64,000 bases of DNA, taken from NCBI RefSeq assembly GCF_000715075.1, contig NC_134084.1, forward strand, positions 98,994,411-99,058,410, given 5' to 3'. Positions 45,833-57,101 of the stretch are shown in pieces (within the stretch, counting starts at the first letter, position 1; every line of letters begins with the position of its first letter). Origin of the DNA: Nicotiana tabacum (taxonomy: Eukaryota; Streptophyta; Magnoliopsida; Solanales; Solanaceae). A model generated the notes under the pieces. That model saw nothing but the letters and a program-made list of their open reading frames with translations, was not told the origin of the DNA and did not search any database. The translations under genes and the position numbers were made by a program.

Positions 45833-46578
45833 TGTTTACCTTGAAAATGGTAATAACAATTAGATTTGATTTTGTGGTTCTAAAAATATGTGATCGATTT
45901 TTATGCTAGTTGTTAGGCAATAGATGCTAAGTGAAAGATTAGAAAGAATAAGACAATAGCTTGTAGATAGTATAATAATCAAACCGAATTGCTGGAAATC
46001 GGAGCCTCGAGCTTGTGTGTACGGGGCCTCGAGGTCGAGTCGGGTACCCGGCTAAGGGAAATCAATGGAGGATTAATAGTTATTATACATTCGATGGCGG
46101 CTCTTTATGACCAATAATGAGCAATAAATGAAGAACAATAAATAGAACACAATAAGTATAAGCAATAAGTGTAAGTAGTGAGATCAAGAGAATATGTTAA
46201 GTTAGAGAGCAGAGAGAATGTTCTTGTGTATTCAATATTGTATATTCGATCCCCCCAAAAAAATGACAAGGGTCCTCTTTATATATGAGGGAAAAACCCC
46301 AATATGACACATGTGTAATTATTACATAAAATAGCTGGTACAACCACTCAATCAGCCTGGTGCAGGCTGTCACTATTTGCGCAGGCGTTGTCAGAAAATA
46401 GTGCTCCTAGAAAATTTCGCTTACTTGCGCTAAGCACCAGTTCGTTCTGCCCCGACACCGGGCACGAAGAACCCCTAAAGACATCGAACACCCAGGCTAT
46501 TCTCCGGGCCCTTCGAGATGAGATTGCGCAATGCCTCGTCGACCGTAAAATTGGTCTTCTCGATTTTAGCCGTATACA
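45833..46578 (-). repeat. Tat-2 3' LTR
   Basis: From TGTTTACCTTG to GCCGTATACA as written on the plus strand. A minus-strand TATA-like CATATATAAAG lies at about 46277-46288. Confidence 0.93.
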
Positions 46579-46594
46579 GATAGTCCCCGAGTTT
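46579..46594 (-). other. Tat-2 polypurine tract
   Basis: The minus strand reads CTCGGGGACTATC next to the 3' LTR. Confidence 0.7.
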
Positions 46595-46769
46595 CTTAGA
46601 GTGAAATAAAGAGAAACGTCCTTGATATCTTTTCCCTTCGGCGCTTTCATCGAAACAAATAGTTGTGTCCTTCCAAGTAATGTAATAGACAGGGCTTCTA
46701 AAGGTCGCGTCCACACAATCCTCAAAATCTTTGAATTAATTATAGTGGTTAACTGTCCTTTGGTCTTAT

Positions 46770-46799
46770 CCAATCGCACATGTTAGGCTTCTATATATA
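46770..46799 (+). promoter_or_regulatory. CCAAT and TATA boxes of the antisense gene
   Basis: CCAAT at 46770-46774 and TATATATA at 46792-46799 on the plus strand, about 125 bp before the ATG at 46924, outside the LTR. A pyrimidine-rich stretch (46800-46910) follows, as in plant leaders. Confidence 0.6.
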
Positions 46800-46923
46800 C
46801 TCATTTCTTCACCCCTTCCTAATCATCAGGCTTCCAACGGAGTTTTTCTTACCTCTTACCTCTCTCCCGTGTCCTTTCCTAAAACATGATTTTTTGTTTC
46901 TTCTTTGTAATCCCCTGGTAAAA

Positions 46924-49528
46924 ATGGCAAACACTTCCACCTTTATCCCTCAGGAAGATGTGCCTTCCTCTTTCATGCTCTCCTCTGAGGGTAAAGCAAC
47001 ATCGTCTCCTAGAGTTGGAGAATGCGTTCCAGAGGCCTTTGAGACGACCTCTAATTTTAAGGTTGAGAGACCGAAGCCGGGGCGATACGAACCCACGTCT
47101 CTATATGTCAGTTTAATAATAGACATCGAAAGAGTGAAAATCGACTGTCGCTGGGGAGATGCAGTATTAGTGAAGGTTCCTTCTCGGGGGAAGGATGTAA
47201 CGGCGTATAAGGCCGACTTACTCAGTGTGTATACTTATCTATTTACCCTCGTCCCGGCGGTGCCATCCATGCCTTTGATAGACCCCGTGATCCTCAATTT
47301 CTGCAAACAATATCAAGTGACTCTCGGCCAAATTCATCCATCATTCTGGCGTATTGTTTACATGACCAGGTATTACGTGAATATGATTGAGGGGATGCCC
47401 TTCACCCTTGACCATTTGATCAGAATGTACAGTCCCCGACTCTTTTGTGGGGGCCTGATTAAGCTCTATTGCCGGGCCTCGAGGTCCCTCTTCGCTTGCA
47501 CCGACAAGGTTAGGAATGGGGGTGGATGATCCGTTTCGTGCGAGTTAGGACTTCGGACTTGATCCCCGTAGAAAGGATATCGTTCCCCAAAAGATGGAAC
47601 ATGAAGCGTAAGTAGACATACTTAATTAACTGCCCATTTCTTTCTTTCGGATATATTTCCTCATGAACTGACTTCCTTCGCGAATACAGCTGCCGCGGCG
47701 TACCCTGATGCGGTAAGGAATCTTTCAGACTGGGTAGCTAAATTGGACTCGATTTGCCCATATGTCGGGCGCATGTGGCGCGATTTATCCAAGGCTCGAT
47801 GGGAAGCCAAGGATCACGGTGGGACTTCATTCTCTGCTATAGTTTTAGTTTTACAAAAGTTGCTGCTAATTGCGCTCTCATTCCCCGTGCTTGTTTTTGT
47901 ATTTGGGCAGGTCTGGGGGAGGCCTTCTCGATGAGAAAAACTCTGCCTGGTGAAGCGGGTGCTCCAATACCCGACGAAGAGAGGAAAAATGAGGGGAATC
48001 ATTGACTTATCCTCCGAAATCCAAGAAAACCAGAGTGGAAGATACTAAGGATGATTCAATAGCCTTAATTCCTGAGGCGTAAGGGAGTCCCAGAGCTGGA
48101 GGCGAAAAGAAAGTTGATTCTTTGACAGCACCCGAAGGGGGAGAGGATTTGACTGTTTCACATACCGTTGAGTTGGGGGCTTCCGAATTATGGCTTGGTT
48201 TCGTTGTCACCCTACCTCGGGTTGAAGAGGCCTGCAAGGGTGTATTGGGCGCTATCGCCGAGCCAACCGATAGCCAAAATGTTTCTCGAGTCGAGGTACG
48301 CTCGGTAGGCGATTCACGGGAGCCCAATTCTGAAGCTCTTCAAAAGTAAAGGACAACCCCCGAATGACCCAATCGAGGTTATTGAAGTGAGCGATTCCCC
48401 TTCAGAATCTGTTTTTACTCCGAGAGAGATGCAATGTACCCCCAATATGGAGTCTCTCGGCGTGGGGACACCCGTTGGTGATAAAAATATGTTCGAAAAG
48501 CATTCTACTGTGCCTGAGGGAGAGCCTGAGCCTGACATTTCGCTTATTTTTAGTGAGATCAACAAGCTATGCGAGCAGGTAATCTATTCGTAAATTCCTC
48601 TTGGCTCCCCGACCTTTGCCCTGCAAACCTTATTTCTTTCATGGTTCCAAGCCAAGGTGCTTTATAATCAAACATTCACCAATTATAAAATCGAGCTGAC
48701 TCGCCGCGAGGGAGAACATAAGAAGCTTACTTCAAAAGCCGATGAGCTCAGGGCCCTTTCTACCAAGAGGGAGGAAGAACTCCATGGCCTTCGGGATTGC
48801 TTGGAGGCGGCGTCCCGAGAAAAGGCTCATCTTACTGAACAAGTTGAATAGCTCCCATTTGTTTTTTGTTTGTACGTCTAAATGACTTCCGTGTTTTAAT
48901 ATCTTTGGGTCAATTTTTGCAGTTTAAGGAGAAGGATGTCCTTATGGAGAAGGAGCTCCGAGCCATGGACTCCAAAATTCTCGAGCTTAAGCGACGTTTG
49001 AGTGAGATAACCTTTGAGAGAGATGCCCTCCGAGGATAGGTGGTTTCGATCAGGCGGCGCCTCAAAGATGCGAAGGCTGAGAGCAGCAAGCATAAGGATC
49101 TCCATGCTGAGTTGGTTGCTACGCTATCCGAGGATAGGGCCGAGGCCGAGGCGCTCGTGACCTCACATAAGGAGGATACCGCTACTGCAAATGCTCAGGC
49201 CAGGAAGGTGTCCGAAGAGGCTAAGTTATGCTTGACCCGAGTAGTGGAGCATGCTCGGTTAGAATCTCGGAGACAGACGCTCGAGGATATATACACGGTG
49301 GGCGTTGATTTAATTGCCGAGATTGAGAAGGTGAAGACCCTAGAAGAGGAAGTTGCGGCCCTGCTTCCTTCCGAAAGTGATTCGAACAACGACTCGAGAG
49401 GTGATGAAGATGAAGGCAAGGTCCATGAAGGGGAGGAGGCCGTTGGAAACCCGGAGGTTATGACCGAAGCTGCTAAAAACGTATTTTCTGGGGAGGCCGT
49501 CGAAGGCATAGCTCCAGCGATAAATTAA
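46924..49528 (+). pseudogene. antisense extra gene of Tat element (putative gypsy-type transposon domain, coiled coil)
   Basis: The gene runs opposite to the element's own gag-pol. ATG 46924 starts MANTSTFIPQEDVPSSFM. Exon 1 carries VPAVPSMPLIDPVILNFCKQ, IHPSFWRIVYMTRYYVN and GMPFTLDHLIRMYSPRLFCG, the pattern of the Pfam 'putative gypsy type transposon' domain. A 1-base shift near 47525 is followed by WMIRFVRVRTSDLIP up to a donor GTAAGT (47608). Intron 47608-47689, exon 2 47690-47818, intron 47819-47910 and exon 3 from 47911 keep phase. The 3' half is a Glu/Lys-rich coiled coil (48657-48850, 48922-49528, separated by a probable intron) ending in an acidic tail. Two or more stops break it. 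The function is unknown; extra antisense genes are known in Tat elements. Confidence 0.8.
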
Positions 49529-49799
49529 GGTTTTCATTTGATTTCTGCCTTCGCAAGGGCTTCTAGAGGTAGGCTTTGTAATTGTACTTTTATGAATCCT
49601 TTTATATGTGTTTCAATTTTTTACCTTTTTCTATTTTCTCTTTGAACGACTTATGGCATTCGTTTGGCAATTGATCCGAATTTGTCAGTCTCAATTTTAG
49701 ACCCTTGGGTTCCTGCTACCTTTGAGCGTTTATCAATGGTCGAGAGTAGATCTGTAAGTCTGTCGTGTTGGCTTTGAGGCCATTTGTGCGACTTTTTTA

Positions 49800-50345
49800 G
49801 ATTCTCACGTGTCGGGTCGGTACGACCTTTTAATGTAAGCTGGCGTCTTAGGATCTTATGCTTTTGCTCTTAGGCATATTCGGTTAACTGCTTCGAGTTC
49901 AGTCTCCAAATAGGGTTTCGACTCGAACACATTGACCCTTAAGTTTTGAATTTAAAGCTGGCCCTTAGGCTCTTACGCGTTAGGTCGGTACGACCTCTCA
50001 TATGAGCTGGCGCGTTGGGTCGGTGTGACCTTTTAATGTAAGCTGGCTTCTTGGGCTCTTATGCTTTGGGTCGGTATGACCTCTTATATGGGATGGCGAT
50101 AGTGGCTCTTACACATTGGGTCGGTACGACCTCTTATATGGGCTGTGATAGTGGCTCTTACGCATTGGGTCAGTACGACCTCTTATATGGGCTGGCAACA
50201 ATGGCTTTTACGCATTGGGTCGGTACGACCTCTTATATGGGCTGGCGACAGTGGTTCTTATGCATTGGGTCGGTATGACCTCTTATATGGGCTGGCGACA
50301 GTAGCTCTTACGCATTGGGTCGGTACGACCTCTAATATAAGCTTT
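49800..50345. repeat. 50-bp tandem array in Tat-2 3' region
   Basis: Units GGGTCGGTACGACCTCTTAT plus ATGGGCTGGCGACAGTGGCT; the word CATTGGGTC starts at 50114, 50163, 50213 and 50263 (period 50). Each unit contains the palindrome GGTCGGTACGACC. More diverged units lie at 49800-50090. Related to 38180-38440. Confidence 0.92.
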
Positions 50346-50740
50346 ATTTTTCCCTCGTTAAGGACTTTTTTGAAATTGTGTTTGCCTGAATCTTTGACGG
50401 TTCGATAAAAACCTCGATTGTGAACGAGCACCTCGAGAGGTTTTGCTCGGTGGCTGAGTGTTTTGAAGCCTACAGTTTGGAGCTGACACGGTCGAAGCTC
50501 TTTTTCCTATGTCGAGGGTAGCCTGTTTAACCGGTTCTTTTTGAAGTATTTTCGAAGCAATTGAAGGCCTATGATTTTGTAGCATTGGTCGGGTGTCCCA
50601 AGTCGCGTTAGATCGGCCGGAGCCTTATGACCATGGTCATTTTTAATTCCCGAATGGAGTAGTTTTAGCATCTATACCGAGGGTATGCCTTTTTAGGGGT
50701 CTTACAAGTTCGAGTATATAGCCTTAACTTTAAGGTCAGG
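50345..50740. other. non-coding spacer in Tat-2 3' region
   Basis: No gene seen; a unique sequence between two tandem arrays. Confidence 0.5.
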
Positions 50741-51045
50741 TTACTACATTTTGTAAGGTCTTACGTTTTGGTAACTTGGTAAAAGTATATATCATGCCTT
50801 GTTTGAGGTCTTACAGATATTGTTACTTGGTACAAGTATAGTTCATGCCTTGCTTGAGGTCTTATAGATATTGTTACTTGGTACAAGTATAGTTCATGCC
50901 TTGCTTGAGGTCTTACAGATATCGTTACTTGGTACAAGAATAGTTCATGCCTTGCTTGAGGTCTTACAGATATTGTTACTTGGTACAAGCATAGGTCATA
51001 CCTTGCTTGAGGTCTTACAGATATTGTTACTGCTTTATATAGGTC
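50740..51045. repeat. 51-bp tandem array in Tat-2 3' region
   Basis: Five to six units of TTGCTTGAGGTCTTACAGAT with TTGTTACTTGGTACAAG; the word CATGCCTTG starts at 50793, 50844, 50895 and 50946, giving a period of 51. Confidence 0.92.
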
Positions 51046-51139
51046 TTACGAGACCGAGGTTGCCCACATGGGGTCTTATGGCCTTGGGTTTTTTGATAAG
51101 TCGATGAGGTGGCGATTGGCAATTATCCCCGAGACATTG

Positions 51140-51480
51140 AAGGTTTCTTGATGCCAGTCCCCGAGTGTTCGGGGTGCCAGTCCCCGAGTGTTCAGGACAT
51201 TTCTAGCTTGGAAGCCGTTTTTGTAAACTTGATATAGCCTCGTTGAGGTCTTATGAGTTCGAGCTTCCGACCCGGAGGTCATATGGCTTTGAATTTTTAA
51301 CGCCAGTCCTCGAGCGTTCGGGACATTTTTAGCTCCGGAGCCGTTTTTGTAAACTTGATATTGTCTCATTGAGGGCTTACAAATTCTAAGCTTTCGACCC
51401 GGAGGTCATACAACTTCGAGTGTTTGATGCCAGTCCCCGGTGTTCGGGGCGTTCTTGGCTTCTGGAGCCATTTTTGTAAA
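51140..51480. repeat. about 125-bp tandem repeats in Tat-2 3' region
   Basis: Nearly three copies of a unit with GCCAGTCCCCGAGTGTTCGG, GCCGTTTTTGTAAACTTGAT and CGACCCGGAGGTCAT. GCCAGTCC lies near 51303 and 51427, 125 bp apart. Confidence 0.85.
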
Positions 51481-51839
51481 AAGATACCGAATTCCTTTGT
51501 AATGCGAAATGCTTTGATGGAGGGGAAAGTATTCTTTGATTACTTGGTACAAGTATACACGTTTTGATGTCAAGGAGTCGGTTATTCTATACGGACACGG
51601 TTTGTTCGACCGTTTGACCCGGTACATCATTTTCCTATCGAGACCCCATTTAGCACGTCTTGGCTTCTCCGAGGAGGGGACCTTACGGGGGGATCAAGGT
51701 TGATTGAAGAGAAGCCTTGAATACTTGTTGAGTCTTCCTTAGGTAGCATATGGATGTTGCCTCGTTAAAAACCTTGCAGGTAAAACCCTTCTTAGGATAA
51801 AAACCCGGTCGAAGGAAAAGAGTGTTGCGTATGCTTTCG

Positions 51840-52500
51840 AAACCTAGGGACTTCAAGCTTCTAGCAGTAATATCGTTTGAGCATGGATACATTCCAATTG
51901 CTTGGAAGCTGTTCGCCTTCCATGGTGCTAAGTTTGTAGGACCTTTTTCCAACTACCCCGAGGATGCAGTACGGTCCTTCCCAGTTCTGACCTAGCTTTC
52001 CTTCATTAGGATTTCGAGTATTCAAGGTGACTTTCCTTAGGACTAAGTCCCCGATTCCAAAATGTCAGATATTTGTTCTCCTATTGTAGTATCTTTCAAT
52101 CCTCTGTTTTTGTGCGGCTACTCAGACCAACGAGGCTTCTCGCTTTTCATCTAATAGTTCGAGAGCAATAGTCATGGCCTCATTGTTCGAGCTCTCGGTG
52201 GTGTGTCGGAATCTAGCGGTGGGTTCTCCGACCTCGACCGATATTAAAGCCTCGACGCCATACACCAGGGAGAAAGGCGTTTCCCCCGCGCTTGATTTTG
52301 GAGTTGTTCGATATGCCAGAGTACTTCGGGTAATATTTCTTTCCATCTTCCCTTTGCGCTTTCTAGTTTCTTCTTTAAGTTTTGAATGATGGTTTTGTTT
52401 GTGGACTCGGCTTGGCCGTTTGCACACGGGTGGTAGGGCATTGACAGGATCCTTTTGATCTTGTGATCCTCGAGGAACTGAGTCACTTTGCTTCCGATGA
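51840..52500 (-). pseudogene. Tat-2 integrase, C-terminal part
   Basis: After an in-frame stop at 52502-52504 the minus strand reads VTQFLEDHKIKRILSMPYHP, then CANGQAESTNKTIIQNLKKK, which contains the catalytic Glu, and WKEILPEVLWHIEQLQNQA. A frameshift leads to SLVYGVEALISVEVGEPTAR and EAMTIALELLDEKREASLV, and later frames show LGQNWEGPYCI, the usual integrase tail. Broken. Confidence 0.88.
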
Positions 52501-52501
52501 A

Positions 52502-53149
52502 TTACTTTCCGTTATCACACGTTATCTCGGAAGGAATTTCGAATCGGCATATGATATGGTCCCAGATGAAATTAATGACTTCTTTTTCCCTTATTTTTTC
52601 AAAGGCCTGTGCTTCAAACCATTTTGAGAAGTAGTCAGTCATAAATAAAATAAATCTAGCTTTACCTGTCACCGTTGGTCGAGGTCCGACGATATCCATT
52701 CCCCATTTCATGAACGTCCATGGTGACAAAATTGAATGTAGTTGTTCACCAGGTTGGTGAATCATTGGGGCGAATCTTTGGCATTTGTCGCATTTGCGGA
52801 CGAACTCTTTGGTGTCCTTCTCCATGCTATCCCAATAGTAGCCTACCCTGATTATTTTTCGAATTAAGGAATCAACACCGGAATGATTTCCGCAAGTGCC
52901 CTCGTGGATCTCTCGGAGCACATAGTCTGTATCTCCCGACCCCAGACATACTGCTAGAGGGCCATCAAAAGTTCTTCTATAAAGAGTTCTGCTTTCATCG
53001 AGCGAGAATCGGGCTGCTTTGGTTCGCAGGGCCCTCGACTCTTTTCGGTCTGCGGGTAGCTTCCCGCTCTCCAAATAATCGATATATTTATTTCTCCAAT
53101 TCCATGTTAGGCTAGTGGAGTTGATCTCGGCGTGGCCTTCCTCGATCAC
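52502..53149 (-). pseudogene. Tat-2 integrase, zinc finger and first catalytic part
   Basis: Minus-strand frame of 215 codons. The HHCC finger shows EIHEGTCGNHSGVDSLI and FVRKCDKCQRFAP. The core shows WGMDIVGPRP, FMTDYFSKWFEA and EITCDNGK, where the frame stops just after the second catalytic Asp. The preceding segment (KESRALRTKAARF, LYRRTFDGPLAVCL) is the usual region between RNase H and the finger. Confidence 0.92.
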
Positions 53150-54800
53150 TGACTTGTACAGTTGAACAACAGATTCGGGGAGTATGTCATCTTCCTTGAC
53201 AGATGATCCCAGGTTTGGAGTGCAACGGCTTCGCTATTCTCCTCTTTGGGTATGTGGACCAGGGTCCATTCTTTGAAGCGGTGCAATGTGATTTGAATTT
53301 TTTCTAAGTATCTTTGCATCCTGTCTTCCCGAACCTCGAAGCTCCCATTTACCTGATTTACCACCAAGAGGGAATCACATTTTGCTTCAATGACCTCAGC
53401 TCCTAGGACTTTGGCCAATTCCATACCTGCAATCATAGGCTCATACTCGGCTTCATTATTAGTTAACCTTATGGTTTTTATAGATTGTCTAATCACGCCA
53501 CCCGTAGGTGGCTTTAGGACTATGCCGATCCCGGACCCTCTTACGTTCGAGGCACCGTCGGTGAACAAGGTCCATATCCCGGAGGATGTGCCTATTTTTA
53601 GAAAAAGTTCTTTCTCGACCTCGGGTACAAGAGAGGGAGTGAAGTCGGCTATGAAATCTGCCAAAATTTGAGACTTTATATCCGTCCGAGGCTGATACTT
53701 GATATCATATCCCCCGAGTTTGATGGCCCATTTGACCAGTCGACCCGATAATTCGGGTTTATGGAATATACTTCGAAGGGGATACGTTGTTAAAACACAA
53801 ATATGATGGCATTGGAAGTAAGGTTTCAATTTCCGAGACGCACTTATTAATGCTAGAGCTAGTTTTTCCAGGTGCGGATACCTGGTTTCGGCATCACCTA
53901 GAGTCCGACTTACATAATAAATAGGGAATTGCATACCTTGTTCTTCTCTAACCAGCAAACCACTTACCGCTATCTCGAATACGACAAGGTATAAATACAA
54001 TGTCTCATCCTCTTTTGGGGTGTGGAGCAAATGCGGGCTTGTCAGGTATCGCTTTAACTCCTCCAAGGTGCGTTGGCATTCGGGAGTCCGTTTGAAGTTG
54101 TTTTTCTTTTTGAGAAAGGAGAAAAAATGGTGACTTCTGTCCGATGACCTTGATATAAACCGGCCCAAGGCTGCTATCCGCCCGGTCCGCCGCTGTACGA
54201 CCTTTACGTTATTTACCATAGTAATTTCTTTGATGGCTTTGATTTTATCGGGGTTGATATCGATTCCTCTGTTAGATACCATGAAACCTAAGAATTTGCT
54301 CGATCCTACCCCGAAGGCGCACTTCTCGTGATTGATTTTCATGTTGTAACTTCTGAGGATGTCGAATGTTTCCTGCAAATGAGTCAAATGGTCCTCTGCG
54401 CACAGGGACTTAACTAGCATATCGTAAATATAAACTTCCATGGACTTTCTTATTTGATGTTCAAACATCTTATTAACTAGGCATTGATATATGGCCCCTG
54501 CATGTTTTAGCCCGAAGGGCATTATATTGTAATAGTACGTACCGTACTTTGTGATGAACGAAGTCTTTTCTCTATCCTCGGGGTTCATATAAATTTGATT
54601 ATACCCCGAATAGGCATCAAGAAAAGTGAGGGTTTCATGGCCGGCCATGGCGTCGATCAAGCAGTCGATGTTGGGCAGTGGGAACGAGTCCTTTGGACAT
54701 GCCCTGTTTAGATCTTTATAATCTATGCACATTCTTAGTTTATTCCCCTTTTTGGAAACTACCACCACATTGTCCAGCCATTCGGGATATTTTACTTCCC
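53146..54800 (-). CDS. Tat-2 reverse transcriptase, RNase H and second RNase H
   Basis: A long open minus-strand frame (540 codons from the first Met at 54768). RT motifs are LRMCIDYKDLNRACPKDSFP, LTFLDAYSGYNQI, FITKYGTYYYNIMPFGLKHA and the catalytic box VYIYDMLVKS; the box should be YIDDM, so one catalytic Asp is Tyr and polymerase activity is lost. The first RNase H is LYLYLVVFEIAVSGLLVREE. A second RNase H follows, starting WTLFTDGASNVRGSGIGIVL with TNNEAEYEPMIAGMELA and CDSLLVVNQVNG; a doubled RNase H marks the Tat lineage. The true start lies upstream in a shifted frame, so no intact polyprotein exists. Confidence 0.92.
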
Positions 54801-55760
54801 TAATAGACCCTATTTCGAGGAGTTCGTTACCTCGTCCTTGATGAATGCATTCTTTATCTCGTACTGGGGTCTCCTTTTTTGCTTTACCGATTTGTACCTG
54901 GGGTCGACACTTAGTCTATGGGTAGTTATCTCCGGTGGGATCCCTGTCATGTCTAAATGGGACCAAGCAAAGCAATCGATGTTGTTAATAAGGAATTGAA
55001 TGAGTTTTTTTCTGAGTTCGGGGGTTAATCCCGTCCCCAGATATACCTTATGATCTGGGAGATGCTCGATCAGTACGACTTTCTCCAGTTCTTCAATGGT
55101 CGACTTTGTTGCATCCGATTCAGAGGAAATGAAGGTTCTGGGAGTGAGGAAATCCTCTTCATCATCCTCGGGGGTTTGTTGGTTTTCCAACTCTTTCGAG
55201 GTGGAGTGTGCAGAATTCGGTACCTCTTCATGGACCGCGAACATTTCCTTCGCCGCATGTTGCTCCCCATACACCGTCTTTATTCTGTCCTTTGTTGGAA
55301 ACTTCATCATTTGATGCAGGGTCGATGGAACCGCCTTCATATTTTGTATCCATGTCATACCGAGCAAGGCATTATACCTTGTGTCACCTTTAATGACGTG
55401 GAACCTGGTATCTTGAACTGTATCGGATATGTTAATTGGGAGGGTGATCTCTCCCTATGTTGCTTTGCCGGCCATATTGAAGCCATTGAGGATTCGGGAG
55501 GTAGGTATGACCTGATCGAGTAATCCGAGTTGTTCTACCACCGTCGACCTAATTACGTTGGCTGAGCTACCTGGATCCATGAGTGCACGTTTAATTTGGA
55601 TATTATTTAAGAGAAACGAGATTACCAACGCATCATTGTGTGGATGAGACAGAGTCTCGAAGTCTTCTTTGCTAAACGCAAGGATGTCCTCATATGCCTG
55701 GCCCCGGGTTTGCCCTTGTGTTGCCGCAAAAACCTTTATCTGCTTGATCCCGGGCCCCTA
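54800..55760 (-). pseudogene. Tat-2 protease and linker to RT
   Basis: The minus strand shows TLSHPHNDALVISFLLNNIQ, then the protease active site ALMDPGSSANVI near 55580 (DPGSS in place of DTGSS, normal in this lineage), followed by GEITLPI and LLGMTWIQNMKAVPSTLHQM (55367 down). The linker with LRKKLIQFLINNIDCFAWSH and VDPRYKSVKQKRR leads into RT. Frames shift near 55440 and near 54825. Confidence 0.87.
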
Positions 55761-55881
55761 GGGAATGTCGGTCCCCCCAGATAATCATATGAATGATGTG
55801 CTGAGGTTTTCCCACTTCGCTTCCCCTGTTTGCTTCTCTTTCTTCCCAGGTGAGGTTTTTTCGAGTGTCCAGTTGATTTTC

Positions 55882-56085
55882 TCAGCGTATACTCCTATTC
55901 GTGTGGAAACTTACTCCAATGCATTGAGTTTTACATGAGACCATATCGACGAGAATCGGTTCTGGTGCGACCTCAGGGTTTTGTGGTGGTACACCATTAC
56001 CTGGAACAGTTGCACCATACTCTTTATAGTCTTCAAGACCGTTGTTGTCGTGTGCATTTACCGAGTTAGACATTTTTTTTAGCCC
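55882..56085 (-). pseudogene. Tat-2 gag, N-terminal remnant
   Basis: A short minus-strand frame reading MSNSVNAHDNNGLEDYKEYG and PEPILVDMVS, the usual start of gag in this type just after the PBS. The capsid and zinc knuckle are absent: only about 120 bp separate this piece from protease-side sequence, where family members carry over a kilobase. Confidence 0.75.
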
Positions 56086-56102
56086 CACGGTGGGCGCCAA
56101 AT
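56084..56102 (-). other. Tat-2 primer binding site
   Basis: On the minus strand TTTGGCGCCCACCGTGGGGC follows the 5' LTR directly, a TGGCGCC-type site typical of Tat and related elements. Confidence 0.8.
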
Positions 56103-56863
56103 TGTTTACCTTGAAAATGGTAATAATAATTAGATTTGATTTTATAGTTCTAAAAATATGTGATCTATTTTTATGCTAGTTGTTAGGTAGTATATGCTAA
56201 GTGAAAGATTAGAAAGAATAAGGCAATAACTTGTAGATAGTATAATAATCAAACCGAATGGCTGAAAATCGGAGCCTCGAGCTTGTGTGTACGGGGCCTC
56301 GAGGTCGAGTCGGGTGCCTGGCTAAGGGCAATCAATGGAGGATTAACCGTTATTATACATTCGATGGCAGATATTTATGACCAATAATGAGCAATAAATG
56401 AAGAACAATAAATAGAACACAATAAGTATAAGCAATAAGTGTAAGTAGTGAGATCAAGAGAATATGTTAAGTTAGAGAGCAGAGAGAATGTTCTTGTGTA
56501 TTCAATATTGTATATTCGATCCCCCCAACCCACACACAAAAATGACAAAGGTCCCCTTTATATATAAGGGAAAAAACCCAATATGACACATGTGTAATTA
56601 TTACATAAAGTAGCTGATACAACCACTCAATCAGCCTGGTGCAGGCTGTCACTATTTGCGCAGGCGTTGTCAGAAAATACTGCTCCTAGGGAACTTCCCG
56701 CTTACTTGCGCTAAGCACCGGACCGGTTCGTTTTACCTCGACACTGGGCACGAAGAACCCCTAAAGACATCGAACCCCAGGCTATTCTCTGGGCCCTTCG
56801 AGATGAGATTGCGCAATGACTTGTCGACCGTAAAATTGGTCTTCCCGATTTTAGCTGTATACA
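56103..56863 (-). repeat. Tat-2 5' LTR
   Basis: 761 bp, same ends as 45833-46578. A minus-strand TATA-like word lies near 56557-56568. Confidence 0.93.
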
Positions 56864-56868
56864 GAGTA

Positions 56869-57101
56869 TTTATTTTATTCTTTTACTCGTGCAGGAAAAA
56901 CAAAGCTTGTCGATAGTTCTTCAAATGGAATTACATACATTTTTCCTTGTAAAAGTAGCCTTTTCAAACTAAAAGACTTGTTTTAAAACAGACTGCATTC
57001 TTTCGGGGACCTTTACAAAAGAAAAGAAGAATTAACCTAAAAAGCCCGTCATTCAATAGCAAAAATAAAAAAAACGGGCTGATATATAACATTTATACAA
57101 T
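56869..57101. other. unassigned spacer between Tat-2 and the Athila-type LTR
   Basis: Continuous with 45450-45832 before Tat-2 inserted. No gene recognised. Confidence 0.5.

Larger units (their letters stand above)
45833..56863 (-). mobile_element. Tat-type Ty3-gypsy retrotransposon with antisense extra gene
   Basis: An 11,031-bp minus-strand element with 746- and 761-bp LTRs and target duplication GAGTA (45828-45832 and 56864-56868). From the right: LTR, PBS, gag start, protease, RT, RNase H, a second RNase H, integrase, then tandem arrays, then a gene on the opposite strand, then PPT and LTR. Nine differences in the first roughly 135 LTR bases indicate moderate age. The capsid part of gag is deleted and pol carries shifts and stops. 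Confidence 0.94.

Noticed and set aside
50051..50408. Open frames with repeated GRYDLLYG words
   Set aside because: They are translations of the 50-bp tandem array.
55050..55523. 157-codon plus-strand frame
   Set aside because: It is antisense to the Tat-2 protease/RT linker, which matches a known family.
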